Position numbers and translations under genes: made by a program. DNA of 64,000 nt from Microthyrium microscopicum. Taxonomy: Eukaryota > Ascomycota > Dothideomycetes > Microthyriales > Microthyriaceae. This document shows positions 14,301 through 29,300 of the stretch, piece by piece (the stretch's first letter is position 1; each line of letters opens with the position of its first letter). The stretch lies in NCBI GenBank assembly GCA_010405405.1, contig MU004231.1, forward strand, positions 2,409,249-2,473,248, in the 5' to 3' direction. The notes under the pieces were generated by a model that was given only the letters and a program-made list of their open reading frames with translations, was not told the origin of the DNA and made no database searches.

Positions 14301-17300
14301 TAGTTTTATCTAAATAAGCTTATCTTAATTATAAGTAAAGTAAATTATTATTATATATCTATATATACTATAAAATAATTACGCTTTTATACTTATTTTT
14401 TTTATAAAAAAAGGCTTATTCTAAGTCTTATTATAATTATTTTAGTCTACTTAGCCCTTTCTTAATTAATATAGATTTAGTAAGCGCTAAAAACTTCTTT
14501 AGATATTTTCTTAGCTTCTTAGGCTCTAAATAAGGTTTATTTAAGTTAAGTTATTTTAAGTTATATTTAGTTACTTCTATTAGAGCTAATTTAGCTAAAA
14601 AGATACTCTTTTTCTTTAACTTTTCTTAATAACGCTTTAGCGTAATTAAAAAGAAGTTACTAATAGATTCTTAGCTTACTTTAAATATAGAATAATTCTT
14701 CTACTTTACTTTATAGTAATAAGTACTATCTTTATTAACCTTATATTTAATTACGTTTTTAATCTTATAGTAGTTAGTTTCTTTAGAGTTTAAGGTTTTT
14801 TAAGGTAAGACTATTTACTATAAAAAGCGTATATTAAGTATATATTATTATAATAAAGAAATATAAAAAATATTATAAACTAAAGTATTCTTAAGTAGGT
14901 TAATATAGTATATATTATAGTTAATAATCTCTATTACTTTAAAAAAGCTTATATATTTAATATCTAGTTTCTTTTTAGACTTAGCTATTCTAATATTCTT
15001 TATATTAAGTAGAACTTAATTATTTACTTTTAAGATAACGTTCTTATAGCTTTTATTATAGTATTTAGCTTATAAAGTTTAAACATTCTCTAAATAAGCC
15101 TAAAGAGCTTTTTAGAAAGATAGAATATATTCTATTAGTTCCTTTACGTTAAGAATAATATTTATTAAGTATTCTTTAGGTACTTTTAGTATATATAGGT
15201 ATCTATTTATATATATTATAAATAGAATAATACTAATTAAGCTATATATACTATTATTATATATAAACTTAGTAGAATTAAGCTTTTTAGCCTAATTATT
15301 CTACTTCTAGTTATAGTAGATATATAAATAGTACTTAATTTTTTAGTTTTAATGCTCTATTTATTTATCTATTTAGGGTTAAAATATAATAGATAGCTTC
15401 TATTAGATCTTTAAGTAGTAAAGAAATATATTTTAAAACTTAGAAATAAATATAAGGCCTTTATTAAATATAATTATATTTAGTATACTATAGAGTTATA
15501 CTACCTTATATAAGAAAAGCTTAGTAAGATTATTTATATTTATATTTTTATAATAGAGTACGTAATAAGCTATTTTAATTAGCTTATAAATAACTACTAT
15601 AATAAAGTTATATAGCTATTCTTAAAAGACGTTTAAGAGTAAGTTAATAATAAAATTAATTATAATATCTTTTTAGAAGGCTATTAGTACTAATAAGAGT
15701 AGAAAAAGCCTATTTTAGCCTTATTTAATAGATATATTTTATTTATAATCTAAATAGGCTATATAATACTTTTAAATATCCTTATTAATATTATTCTAAG
15801 TATAATAGCGTTAAATCTTCTTTAACGTCTTACGTTAGCCTTTATAGTCTTTTTTTAGAAAGTTATTATAAAAATATTAAAGAACTTAAACTTTACTATT
15901 CTTTATAATAACTTCTATCTATAGGTAAGTCTATTTATCTTTTATTAACTTAATAGAAAAGCTATTAAGTATATTTAATATAGTAATAATATCTACTTTC
16001 TAAGAATTATTTCTTAAGTACTATAATAAAGTACTAATAGATATAACTAAGGCGTTAATAAACCTAATTAAGTTTTTATTAAGCTTAAAGGCCTTAAATA
16101 ATTATAGTTTATCTTAAATAAGGTTTAATAAAGTATTTATAGTTTTTTTTTACTTTATATTATTTAAGAAGACGTAGTTTAGTCTTTATAAAGGCTTATT
16201 TATAGAGTTCATCTTTTTTAAATAGTACTTAATATTAAACTTAAACTTAGTAAGGAAATCTACTTATTTTATATATATAATAAAGATGTTTTAAGACGTA
16301 TTAAGTAAATAAAAGTTTATATAATCTATTAGAATTAAGAACTTTAGAATATTATATAAGTATTTACAAAAGACTTTTATAAAATTAATAATAGCTAAGA
16401 ATTCCTATTATAAGGTTTTATAGTAGCTCTTAGGTTCTAATAGCTTTTTTAAGTAAAACGCTATAAGTTGCTATTAGCCTTTTTAGTCTAACTTAGTTTA
16501 CTTTTAGCTTAAAATACTATAAATTACTTATTTAGAGGCGTCTATTTCTAAATAGATTTTTAATATAGGATTATAATAAGTAAGAATTAATATATACGTA
16601 AAGATAGCCTTTAAGTTATTAAAAGATTAAATAGCTTTAAAAGGAAGGTTAATAAGAATTAATTCCTTATTATATAGCTATTAATTTTTTAAAGCCTACC
16701 TTAGAAGCTTCTTAATTAAAGAATTTAATAAGGAAGTAATATAGGAAAAGTTAGTAATAAAATATTAATAATAGTTTATAAAGCTAATAAACTCTTTTAT
16801 TTAGTACATATTACATAGTATTAGTTAATTTATAATTATTATAATTCGTTCTAATTTTATTATAGTACTATCTAAGGTTATAATATATTTAAGATACTTA
16901 GTTTAATCTATATAGAAGCTATACTTTAATAGTTTAGCGTATAACTTAAACTTAATAAGTCTTTTAAGTATCTTTTTTATATATTTAATGTAATCTTTTT
17001 TATTTTTAGAAAAGATAAGAATATTATTAAGATAGATAATATAAGTTATATTAATAAAGCTATATAGAACTTAATTAATATATACTTAAAAGGTAATAAG
17101 AGCATTAGTAAGCTTAAAAGGTATTACTTAGTATTTAAAGGACTTATATTTAATTTAGAATACTATCTTCTACTTATTACTAATATAAATATAAATATAA
17201 TAGTATACTTTATAAAGATTTAGACTTATAAAGAGCTTAGCTCTTAATAGTTAGTCTAATAATTCTTTAATTAATAATAGAGTATAGTAGTTCTTAATTA

Positions 17301-19403
17301 TAATATTATTTAAGTCTTTATAGTCTATATATAAATATAAAGTATTATTCTTTTTCTTTATAAAAATAATTAAGGCTTTAATAGAAAACTAAGATTTATA
17401 AATAAATTTTCTTTTAAGATTTTTCTTAAGATATTTATGTAGAATAATTAGTTTTACTTTTAATAGGCTATAAATAAGTTTATAAAGTATATTTATACCT
17501 AACTTAAAATTAATAACTAGGTTTTATAAACTATATTCTATTAAATCTTATACTTTATTCTTACTAAAGACCTTTATAAGCTTCTTATAGTAATATAGTA
17601 AGTCTTATAGGCTAATATAATCTAATAAATCTATTAGATACTTAAAGAGCTAAGTAGATTTATCTTAACTTAATTAAAGTAACTCCTTTAAAGAAATAGA
17701 GCTAATCTTATTATAGTAGTTATTCTTTAAATAAATAAAGAATAAAGTCTTAGCCTTAAAGTCTAATAAGGAGTTCTAGTCTTTAAGCTAAGATATCCTT
17801 ATAATAATTATATAATATAATAAGTCTATAATATAAAATAATACCTTATTAGTCTTTAGAATCTTATTAAAATTAACTACTATTACTTTAGTAATTATTA
17901 TTTTATAAATAGTTATAAGTATACTATTTAGGTACTTAATTAACTCTTTTAAGAGATAATATATCTTTAATTAAAGCTTCTTAGCTAAGACGTAGTTTAT
18001 AATATTAAAATAGGCTTTATTATTTATTATTACGTTTTATAATATATAATCTTAGCCTACTTAATTCTAAATAGTTTCTTATAGAATAATTTAGCGTAAT
18101 TTCTTTAATTAATATATTTCCTTATTTAGAATTTTCTTATTTCTTACTACTTCTAAGACCTAAATAATAATAACTTTATAAAAGTTACTAAGAAGGTTAA
18201 GAACTAGATTATTTATAATAGAAACTATAAGATCCTAATTAGTTACCTTATAGCTTAATCTTTTCTTTTAACTCTCTTTAGCTTTAAGTTAGGGTAATTA
18301 TAAACTATATAGCCTACTTTACTATAGTTCTAATACTTATCTTTATTAGAGTTGCTAAGAAATAGCTATTTAACTCTAAGCGTTATGCTACTTTTTAGTT
18401 TATTTAGCTTTAAAGCCTTATTAAGAGAGCTTAGTCTAAACTTCTTTAACTTATTCTTTTAGGAGCCTTATTAAGTCTTATCTTTTAAATTTTTAAATAT
18501 TAAACGTTATTTAAAGAATTTATTATTCTTAGTATTTTTCTTAAAAGTAGTTAGTATCTTTTAGTTACTAATAAGTTTTAAGTACTTTAAAATATATTAA
18601 GATAAGACTTCTTTAATTATCTTAACTATATAATCTAAGTTAAAGATTATATTATTTCTAAGGTAAGTAGATAGTTTATTATTAAAGAATAATAAGTAAA
18701 TTAATACGTTATTAATTTTATACTTATAAAAGAGAAGTATAAGCTTATTAAAGTATTCTTAAGGGGTCTTTTCTTTTATTATAGTAGTTAAGAGGCTTTA
18801 GAAAGCTTTATAACGTCTCTTAATAGGCGAACTAAAGAGTTTAAGAGCTTATTATTTTATAAAAGCCTATATAGGTTTATATTAGTTTAATTTAGCTAAC
18901 TAAGTTTAGAAATTAATATAATTATTTTAGATAGGTTATATAACCTTCTTATTAAGATAATTATAAGCTTAGAGAATTATTAAGTATAGATCTTTTTTAT
19001 ATTTCTTTATAGTAAGTATATTAATTATATTAAAGACCTAATTCTTATACTTTTATAAACTTTTAGTTTTATATATTTATAATTTATTACTACTATAAAC
19101 TAATTTAAAGCTATTATATTTAATATAGGTTAAAATAGTTAGGCTAGTATTATATTAACTCTATTTATTAATTTATTTAATTAAGTAAAGTTTTCTATAT
19201 TTATAGACTACTTTTATTACTTTAAGTTATTTAATTTTAAGTATATTATATATTTATTATATTTTAGCTTATAGCTATTTTAGCGTCTTTTTTATATTTA
19301 CTACTAATTCTAAATAAGCTTATTCTATATTAGTAGGATTACTTATAAAGCTACTTAGTTCTATTAAAGTTAATATAACTATATTTAGTATAACTAGATT
19401 TAG

Positions 19404-19565
19404 TATTAGGAGTTAAACCCCCTAAAGCTATGCCCGTTTAGGCTACCCCTATTATATATAAATACTTTAATTAAAGAGTCTCTTAACTTTTCTTTCTCTC
19501 TAAGTTACCTTCTTGTTTAGTAGGCTTATAATATAACTTATCTCTTTATTATCTAACCTATAATA
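19404..19565 (+). repeat. Gypsy A, 5' LTR
   Basis: 162 bp, matched over its whole length by 42183-42344. Preceded by TTTAG. Contains a TATA-like stretch (tattatatataaatac) near its middle that could be the old promoter. Confidence 0.85.
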
Positions 19566-20972
19566 TTAAGTAACTTTAAAACTAACCCCTCTTTTTACCT
19601 ACTCCCTCTTTATTTATTAATAAATAGCTAGAATAGTAGACTAAGATCTTTCTTACCTAATAATTATTAAATAGAATAAAGAAACGTCTTTTAAGAGTTT
19701 TACTTATAAGAACGTAGAAGTATACTTTACGTATATTAACTAATAATAGATAGAGCTATAGAACTACCTAGACGTATTTTAGGAAGTAACTAATAATAGC
19801 TTATAATAAATAACGAATAGTATTTTACTACTTAATAATACGCTTAATTTATCTATTTTATAATTACGTATAACTATTACTAGTTATAAATAAGCTTTAT
19901 AATAACTAAATAGATTAACTAGCAAAATTCGTATATAATTAAATAAGAATATATAATAAATTATAATAGTCTATACTAAATTCTAAATCTAAGTTAATAG
20001 CTAGAATAAATAACTTATTAATATCTATACTAGTAGTAAGATTTTTATATAATAAGTAAATAATACTACCTATAAGATGCTAACTTAATAATAGTAATAA
20101 GAATAGAAACGACTTTAGAGGGAATTTATAATACTTAGTATAACTCTTTTTTTAATATTAGCTATACTCTTTATTAAAAAAACCTCTAACTATAGCTACT
20201 ATTTTCCTTTAATTCTATAAGCTAATCCTTCTTAGACTTTAATTATAATAGCTAGACTAGTAGTCTTTTCTCTACCTCCTCTAATAAATCCTTTAACTAC
20301 CTAATATAAGCTACTTTAACTACTATTATAAAACTTCTAACTAGCTTTCTTAAACTTAGAATAATATTTATATAAAGACTTAACCCTTTACTTTAATTTT
20401 TACTAAATAATTAAAGTAAAATTATATATTAATAGATAAATTTATATAAATAACTATACCTAAATCTACTATATATTTAGCTAGCTTATAAGAGATACTA
20501 CTTAATAAGTTCTTTCCTAAATTTAGAATTTTACTAGCTATAGTATTATAAGTTTTAGTAAGTTTATAAAATAGATAGATTTTCTCTTCTATAATTTATA
20601 TAAAAAAATAAAAGCTTTAGTAAATTTCTAAAAGATTTAGTAAGAAGGTAAAAAATAAAGAATCTTTTAGGCTAAGTTTTAGTAATATTTTATTTATAGT
20701 AAAGTATAATTTTAGGTTACTCTTATCTAGATATAGTTCTTAAAAAATATTATAGATTCTAGTCTTAAAATAGCTCTAATTACTTATTCTTAGCCTAATA
20801 ACTTAGATACCTTTACTTAAGAAGCTTTAAAAACCTAGGATTAAATAGTTTAAGCCTATATAAGCTATTATAACTTAAGAGGCTTAAGCGCTAAAATAAG
20901 TACTTAGTAGACTTAGCTATCTAGGAATTAGGACCTAGACGTAATAGAAAGCATTTAGGTTAGAGCTAGCTA

Positions 20973-21783
20973 AGCTTCATTGGCAAAAGTTAAGCTTAGC
21001 TTGGGAAGAGGAAATATCCTAATAGTTCTAAGGAATTCTATAAGTCCTGGCAAGTCCTAGCAGGTTCTATAAGTCTATTATTATTAGATTAAAAACGTTT
21101 CTATTATTATTTTACCTCCTAGTTGGGCCTAGCGTGTAATTTATATACCATTCTGTAGCCCTAGATTAGGGCTATATTATTATGTAATTTATATTACCCT
21201 AGCCCTAATAGCCGTCGAGATACAGCGATTATCATTTTATTAAAAATGACTTTTATAATAACTTCCTAATTAGGCTAGCTATAATATTATAAGTAACACT
21301 ATTAGATAGAGCTCGTCAAGACGAGTATTATTATATATAGGTTATAGATTATTAAAGCCTTATTACCGTTTGCAGCCTAGATATAAAAAGTGTGGCTTAA
21401 CAACCTAAAGTTCAAGTAGCGTTTTATATCTTCTATCCTTGCTAACTCTATAAAACCTTAACGGATTTGGCTAGTTCTTTTAAAATACCTATAAAACCTA
21501 TGATTTATACGTATAGGCGTAGAGATAATAGCCGCATTAGGCTAGATAGCTAGTAATCTATAAGGGAAGGTTAGACTTAGAAAATCTCGTTATTGGTTTT
21601 AATGTTCCTTGCTAAGCCAAGATCCCTGTTAACTCCTACCAAAATTTGGCTCCTATCCTGCTAGTCCTTAGGTGACAAGTTAACCTGACTTGCCTAATAT
21701 GTTAGACATAGACTAACGGACTAACGTCCTAGTAGGCACCTACTAGGACTACCAGCAGAGCTTAACTTTTGCTAATGTTAGCA
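20973..21783. mobile_element. Less mutated TIR element (MITE-like) inside Gypsy A
   Basis: Inverted ends are seen: ttggcaaaagttaagct near 20980-20996 and its reverse complement near 21759-21774, with weaker similarity reaching outward to TA dinucleotides at 20971-20972 and 21784-21785. The ~0.8 kb between them keeps many CpA/TpG sites, unlike the DNA on both sides. It contains smaller palindromes, for instance 21165-21209 (9 bp arms) and a 20 bp near-perfect palindrome at 21728-21747. No reading frame is seen, so it is probably a non-autonomous DNA element. The exact borders and the TA duplication are tentative, and the superfamily is unknown. Confidence 0.5.
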
Positions 21784-23132
21784 TAACTATTATAAGCAAA
21801 ATAATCTTTATTTTTACTATAGCTTAGCTAATTATAGAATTTAGAATTATAAATAGGCGCTCTAAGTATTATCTAGAAACTAGAATTTTTCCTATAGCTA
21901 GATTAGCTATAGATAAGAATAAGGTAGAGAAAGCTCTACTAAAAGTAGATACTTATAAGATAATACTAGTAGATTCTAGGCTAGTACTACTAATGCTCTA
22001 AACGCTTCTTAGAATAGCTAGCTAATAAGGGCTACTACTACTTAGCTAAGAAATAATAACCTTTATAATAATCTATATAATGTTATTAATATAGAATTAG
22101 AAAACTAGTAAGCTTAAATTAAAAATATAATACTAAGCTAAAAAATTATAAAAATATTATTTTAGAATAGTATTAAAAGTTCTTTACTTAGAATATAGTT
22201 ATAAAGCCCTTTTTAATATCTTTAATAATAAATTAACTTTCTTTATATATAGGCTTTATTAATAGTAGCTACTTAACCTATTTCTTTATAAGTCTTTATT
22301 TTACTTAAAGATATAAATTTAAATATATATTACTACCTTAAGTAATTCTTATTAAAAAGATAAATAGTAAGACTAAAAAAATTTATAAAATAGTAATTAT
22401 AAAAATTAATATTAAAAGCTATAAAGAAACTATTTAAGTCTTTATAATAAAAGAAACCCTAAGCTATAATATAATCCTTAGTCTACTTTAAATAAAGAAA
22501 CGTAATATAGTTCTTTATATAAAACCTAAGAAGTTAGTCTTTAATAAAATAGGTTATATAGTTATAAGTCTAAAGACTTCTTAAAAGAAGTATAACTATA
22601 TAATAATTAAGACTATAGTATTTAAAATACTTATTTAATAAGCTAGAAAATAGATAAGATAGTCTTAAAAAGACTTAGTATTAATTATATAAATCTTTAT
22701 TATAAGTTTTTATAACTTATAGAAGGCTCTTACTTCTAAGAAATATATTAATCCTTATAAAAAGTTTCTTAAATAGTATTTAGATTATCTTAACTTCTTT
22801 TAAAGAGAGCTAGCTAATAAATAACTACTTATTTAAGGCCCTTCTATAAACTATAAGATTAACTTAATTCTAAATATTAATAGAAAAGAACCCTAGTTAT
22901 CTTAGTAAGTATTATATCTTATAAATTAGAATAAGTTACTAGCTCTTAAAAGAATTCTAAATAATTTACTAGAAAGTAAATTTATTAGAATAAGTAACTT
23001 ACTTATAAGAGTACTAGTCTTCTTTATTTATAAAGTAAATAGATTAATTTATTTCTATTATAATTACTATATATTAAATAAGTTAACTATAAAAGACTAC
23101 TACTCTTTACTACTTATTTGTAAGATATTAAA

Positions 23133-23334
23133 TGTTAGGGACCTATAGGCGCAAGGGTGTAAGCTAATAGTAGATGTAATTTAAGAAAACTAATATAAAG
23201 AATCTAAGAGAGAGGATAGGAAATAGTTATAGGTAAGCTATACTAAATAATTCTTAGGCACTAAGCCCTTAGCATTACGTAATAAGGGATACTAATAATA
23301 TTATAATAGGATTAATAGTAGTAGATTTATAATA
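23133..23334 (-). repeat. Gypsy B, left (3') LTR
   Basis: 202 bp starting TGTTAGGGACCTATAGG, aligned over its full length with 30351-30552. Preceded by TTAAA. Confidence 0.88.
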
Positions 23335-26300
23335 ATACTTCTTCCTCTAAGATTAGTACTCTTAAGCTAAAAACTTATAAAAGGATAAGATTTATAATTA
23401 AGTTGTATAGTCTTATAATTCTAACGCTTTTTGGGGTATAAAATATAAAATATAAAAGTAATAAAAGTAAAAATAATAACCTTTTTTTATATATAACTAC
23501 TATATATACTTATTCCTTATACTGCCCTTTAGCCTACTAAAGTAACTATTAAGAGGTATTAATAAACCTTAAAATATCTTTAAAATACTCTAGTTTATAG
23601 ACTAAGTATTAAGGTACGTATAGTAGTATTCTTTTACTATTTTAGGAGAATTTTATCTAAATTATATTTCTTCTTCTTCTTCTTCTAAGGGTTTATAAAT
23701 ATAGAGTATAGTTTAAGTTTATTAGAGTTCTAGTTATAATATTTAATAACTAGTTCTAGGTAAGAGTTAAGATCTAACTATAGTTACTAGTTAGGGTTAT
23801 AGTTTTAGTTATTCTATCCTATAAACTAAACTTTATACTATAAGACTTTCTTTTTACTAAAGCCCTTTATAATACCTATCTTGCTATTAATAATATAGTT
23901 AACTACTTACTCTTATTCTATATTATTATCTATATTTATAATTAAGGGAGGATTATTAGGTTCTTAGAGCATCGTAGCATATTTAGGGATAGAGTAGAGT
24001 AGCTAAGCATAGAAGACTAGGTAGATCTTTATCTTCTTTAGTAATTCTAGCTTATAGGTAAAGGTATTAATCTTTTTAATAATTTTAAAAAGTCTAGTAG
24101 ATTTATTATTAAGGAACTTTAATAGTTAGAGAGATTTGTAATAATAGGCGTTAAGTTATACTTAATTACTTAGTTTAAGGTCTAGTGCTAGTTAATAAGT
24201 CTTATTAGCTTGCTTTTCTATAAGGGTAGTAGACTATAAGATTTATTTATAGAGATATTTATAGAGGTTAGTATAGATATAGAGATATTAGTTAGTAAGC
24301 TATTACTTAGTCTAGGTTAGCTTAGTTCCTAAGAGGGCTTTTAGAGGCATTAGTTCTAATCCTAATTAGGGAAGATAACTATTAAGTATATAGAAAGGAC
24401 TTATCTTAGTAGAGGCGTAGATAGCATAGTTAGCTTTAAATTTAGTAAATAGTAGTAGTTTTACTTAGTCGTTTTGTTACTAGTTAATAAAGCATCTAAG
24501 GTAAGCTTTTAGTACTATAATTAATATTTCTATAATGCTATTACTTTATAAGTACTAAGTAGTAGTTAGGTAGATAATAATACTAATATACTTATAGAGA
24601 CGTTGCTAGAATATAGATATAAATTATAAACTATAGTTAGAGAGAATAAAGTTAGGCTATTCTATATACTTCTATATTTAGTTAAGGAACGTAAGAACTA
24701 TTATCTATACGCTTAGGTTAGGAAGGGAAACGAACTATTAGGTACGTGTTAGCCTATCTATAATAACTATAACGTAGTAGTAGATAGTCTTAAGGTAAAT
24801 ATAGGGTAGTAAGGCGACTATAAAGTTAATAGAAATATTAGACTAAGCGTAGTTAGGTAGTAGGAATAAGTAGAAGAGACCTTACTTCTTTTACTTAACT
24901 AGTTTAGAGAATACGTACTTGTATACTTTAATGTAGTACTTTACGTCCTTAGCTATATAGGGCTAGAAGTAAAATTAGTAGAGGTGCTAATATGTAGAAG
25001 CTATGTCACTATAACTTATAACCTTATAATTATATATATATATAATAGCGTAGTGTTAGAGACGTCTTATAAAGGGGATAAAAAGTTGTTATCTGTATTA
25101 AATAGTACTATTAGTAAGTACTTAGTAGTCTCTAAGTTTAATTAAATCCTTCTCTAGAATGCTATATAGTAGGTAATATAATTATACTGCCTTAAAGTTA
25201 TAAATTACTTAGATAAGCTTATTTAATTAGCTAGCCTTAATAATATCTTTCTATAATATCTTTAGGTTAGCTAGTATGCTATCTATCCTAGAGTAATTAA
25301 TTAGCTTACCTAGAATTAGGGTAGAATCCCCTATAGTTAGTTAATTAATTAGTTTACCTTTTGTAGTTAGCACGTTAACTTTATTAGTAATAATTATAGC
25401 AAGTTTAATTATTATAGGTCGTTTGCTATTAATAAGGAGAATAGTAATCTTAATAGTATATTAAGTATTATAAGAGTAAGATATCTTATAGTAGGTATTA
25501 AAGTTATAAGGAGAAAGGATTAGTTATATTTATTAAGTAATCTATAAATTATTATTAGATTTTAGAAGATTTTATAATCTTTAAGTTAGCGTATCTACTT
25601 TTACGTTAGAGGGATTATTATAATATTTAATCTTAAACTAGAATTAGGAGAGAAACTCTGTCTATTAAGCTTAATAGCGAAATAGCTTTTTAGTTAATAT
25701 AAAAGTACGTAAGTTAAGATAGTTAGTAAAAACTTATATAGAGTTAAAGGTTAAAAATAATTTAGGTTCCTATTCCTTAAACGCTTATATAATTATAAGT
25801 AGCTCTTTATTATAGATATTATAATTATATTCTACTAGGGTTATCTTTTTAGAAAGAAAAGCTACTAGATAAAGCTTGCTATCTATGCCTTTTTAAGAGA
25901 GAATAGCTACTACTACTTAGTCTAAAGCATTAATTTTAACCTAAGTCTTAGCGTTAGGGTTAAAGTAATAAAGGATTAGAGTAGTAGTAAAGGCCTTCTT
26001 TAAGGCATTAAATGCTTATTCTTTAGGTTTAGTCTTACTCTATAGAAAGTATAATAGGACGTCCTTTTTAGTTAGCGTAGTAAGTAGTATAATAATTTTT
26101 AAGTATTCTTTAATAAAATAATAATAAAAGTTTATAAAACTAAAAAATATTTAGACGTCCTTTAGGGAGGTAGGGTAGTACTAGTTAAGTATAGCATTAA
26201 TTTTCTTCTTATCTATTTGGATTTTATTAGGTATAATAATAATACTAAGATATTTAACTAATTAGGTTATAAACTTAGATTTAGAAATATTAAGGTAGAG

Positions 26301-29300
26301 TCTAGCTTTTTTAAGCTTATTAAGGATTAAATAAATGTAGGTAATATGCTCCTCTTTAGTCTTATTCTAAATAAGGACGTTATTAAGGTAGACTATAATA
26401 AAGTTATTAAGGTATTTACGTATAGTGCTATTAATATAGGATTAAAAGCTTCTTAGTAATCCTATTATACTAAATAGTATTACTAAGGTTTTAAAGAGTC
26501 TATATTATATTAAGAACGTAGTTTTATATTTATCTCCTTTATAAATTTGAATGTTATTAAAGGTAGTAATAACGTTAAATTATAAGAAGAATTTTGCTTT
26601 ATAGATCTTTATTAAAGTCTCTATTAAAAGTAGTAGTACGTTTTAGTTAGTTAGTATAATTTTATTAAGTTTGTAGTAGTTAATATAGACATAAATACTA
26701 TTGCTTAGTTTGCTAATGTATAATATAGATATAGCGTAGTAAGAAGTACTTAGGTAGATAAAGCTTTTTCTAAGTATATTCTTAATGTATTCCTTAATAA
26801 CTTGTACTTATTAATAAGATATGCTATAGGATTTACGTATAGGTGTTTTTATATTTAGGTTAGTAGTAATAGTATAGTTAAAACCTAGTTAATATAGTAG
26901 TAGCTTATTAGCTTAGCGGGAGTTAAATAAGGGGATATAGTAGTGAAATTCTAGTAGTATTAATTTTAGTAACTCTTCTTATGTTAGTAGGTTATAGTTA
27001 AGCTTTTTACGCTATTTAGTATAGTCTTTAGTAGAGATTGTAGCGATGCTAGCAACGTTCTACTAAGAAATAGGGTTAGGGTCTTCTTTCTTTTTTAAGG
27101 CGTTAAAGTTTTCTTAGTAAAGGGCTATAAAGTAGTAATTTTTACGCTCTATTATAGCTATAAAGACTTATAGTAATACTATATAGATATTAGGAGTGTT
27201 TTTTTATTATTTATTTATAACTACTTAACCTTTATAGTTGATAGTAATTAGGTAATAGGAAGCTATGTAGTACTTTATGTAATACTTAGAGTAGAAGCCT
27301 AATATACGTTAGCTACCTTAGAGCGTAACTTTATGTTTATTTACCTATAGGTTACTAAGGATTATGTCGTAGTTAGCGACTTTTATTATAAAGTAAAGAA
27401 TCTACTTAAGGTAGATACTAATACGTAATATAATAGCTACTATGTAGGTTATCTTTATAATAGCGTAGCTATTAGCTATTTTGGCGTAGTAAGGTTTAGT
27501 TATTTCTACTAATAGAATGCTGTGGATTTTAAAGTAATAAGGATTAATAATACTAAAAGTATTACTACCTGTATTAATTAGGACTTTTGTTTTAGTATAT
27601 ACGTTATTATTAATAAGGACATTGCTAGTAGTACTCTACTATTAGCCTATCTTTAGAATAAAATATTTTAATAATTAGTTAATAGGGACGTAGGCTGCTA
27701 ATATATAGATAATAGCTATACTTATAAAGTTGCTTTTAGTCTTAGAGTTACTTAGGTAGTTAATAATAGCCTCTATTTAACGTTTTTATTATTTATTATA
27801 TACTTTTATTTTATTTAGCTCCTTTGCGTAGCGTTATAGAGAAGCGTCTAGTTTCCTTAGTCCTAGTAGTAATAATTATTATATATTAATAAGTAATTAT
27901 GCTATAGGGTTAGGTTTTGTAGTTAGGTGTTATCTTACTATAGATAAATACTAGTAAGCTTAGTAGAGATATTAGAATTAGAGAGAGCTAGCTTACCCTT
28001 ATACTTTAAGTTCTTATCTTTATAGTTATAACCTTATTTACTATATTAGGTATAGTGGTAGTCTCGTATTAAATATTAGTATAGAGTAACTTTATAGTAT
28101 AGTATATAGTTAATTTAGTTATTAGTTTAGTTACTATTATTATTATTCTAATTGCTAAATAGCTTATTCCTATTATTAGTTTTATATTTAAGGTTTTAGT
28201 TAATAACTTATAACTTATTAATATATTTAGTAATAGTAGTAGCTTTAGAAAGGAATAGGCACTATATAATTTCTTTAATAATTATATATTTAAGATAAGT
28301 AACCTTATCTACTTCTATAAGGCTAGCGTTAGTAATTTTGCTATTAAACTTAGTAATATATAGAGTAAGCTTCTTAGTCTTCTTTATTTAGTTTAAGGAA
28401 TTTTATAACTAGGTAATAGCGTTTTTATAAGTATTACGCTTTTAGGTATATTAATCTAGGTCCTTCTAGAACTCTATTATATTAAAGTATAGGTTTAGTA
28501 ATTTATATTACATATAGTCCTTAATAAACCTAAGGGTAATATTAAGAGTTTTACTATATACCTAAATAGTAGCATCTAGTTTTATAGGGAAAGAGGCTTA
28601 CTTATTATAAAGATAGTCTTTAACGTAGAGTTTCTACGTAGAATATTATTTAGGGTTATAACTAGAGTATTTGCCTAGATTACTCTATTTGCGTTTTTTG
28701 CTTTTACTACTAGCTAAGGATCTAGATACTATTAGGGTTAGGCTATTAGTTTAAATATAAGGGACTTATTAATAAGAGAAAAGTATTACTTACTTATTAT
28801 TAGAGTTAAGTTAGTAGATATTCTTTTTAGACTTATATATAAACTAATTAAGCTAGTCTTTAAGATCTTTATTCTAGAAGTAAAGAGCTATAATCTTATT
28901 ACGCTTCTTAGTATAGAAGGTATATAGTTATTTAATATTATTAAGTATTTTATTAAGTTCTTATTAATTTATATTATAGGTATTCTCTAGGTAGAGGATA
29001 TATTTATTATCTTTATAGTTAGCTTTAATTACGTAGTTAAGTTGTTAGTAAAGTTGATTTGCTTTTGCGCGTACTTTATTAGCTATAACTATAGCGTTAT
29101 TAAGTTTGTTAGTTATGTCTTTAATACCTTGCTTATAGTATTAGTAGGCGTTTATTATGTTATTTAGTTAGGCGTAAGTTTCTTAAGTATAGAGATTAGC
29201 TACTTAGGCTAATTTAATATAATTGTGTAGCTATTTAAACTAAAGTTTTAGTAATATAGTAACGCTACGAAGGAATCCTTTATAAGTCTTAATAATTTCT

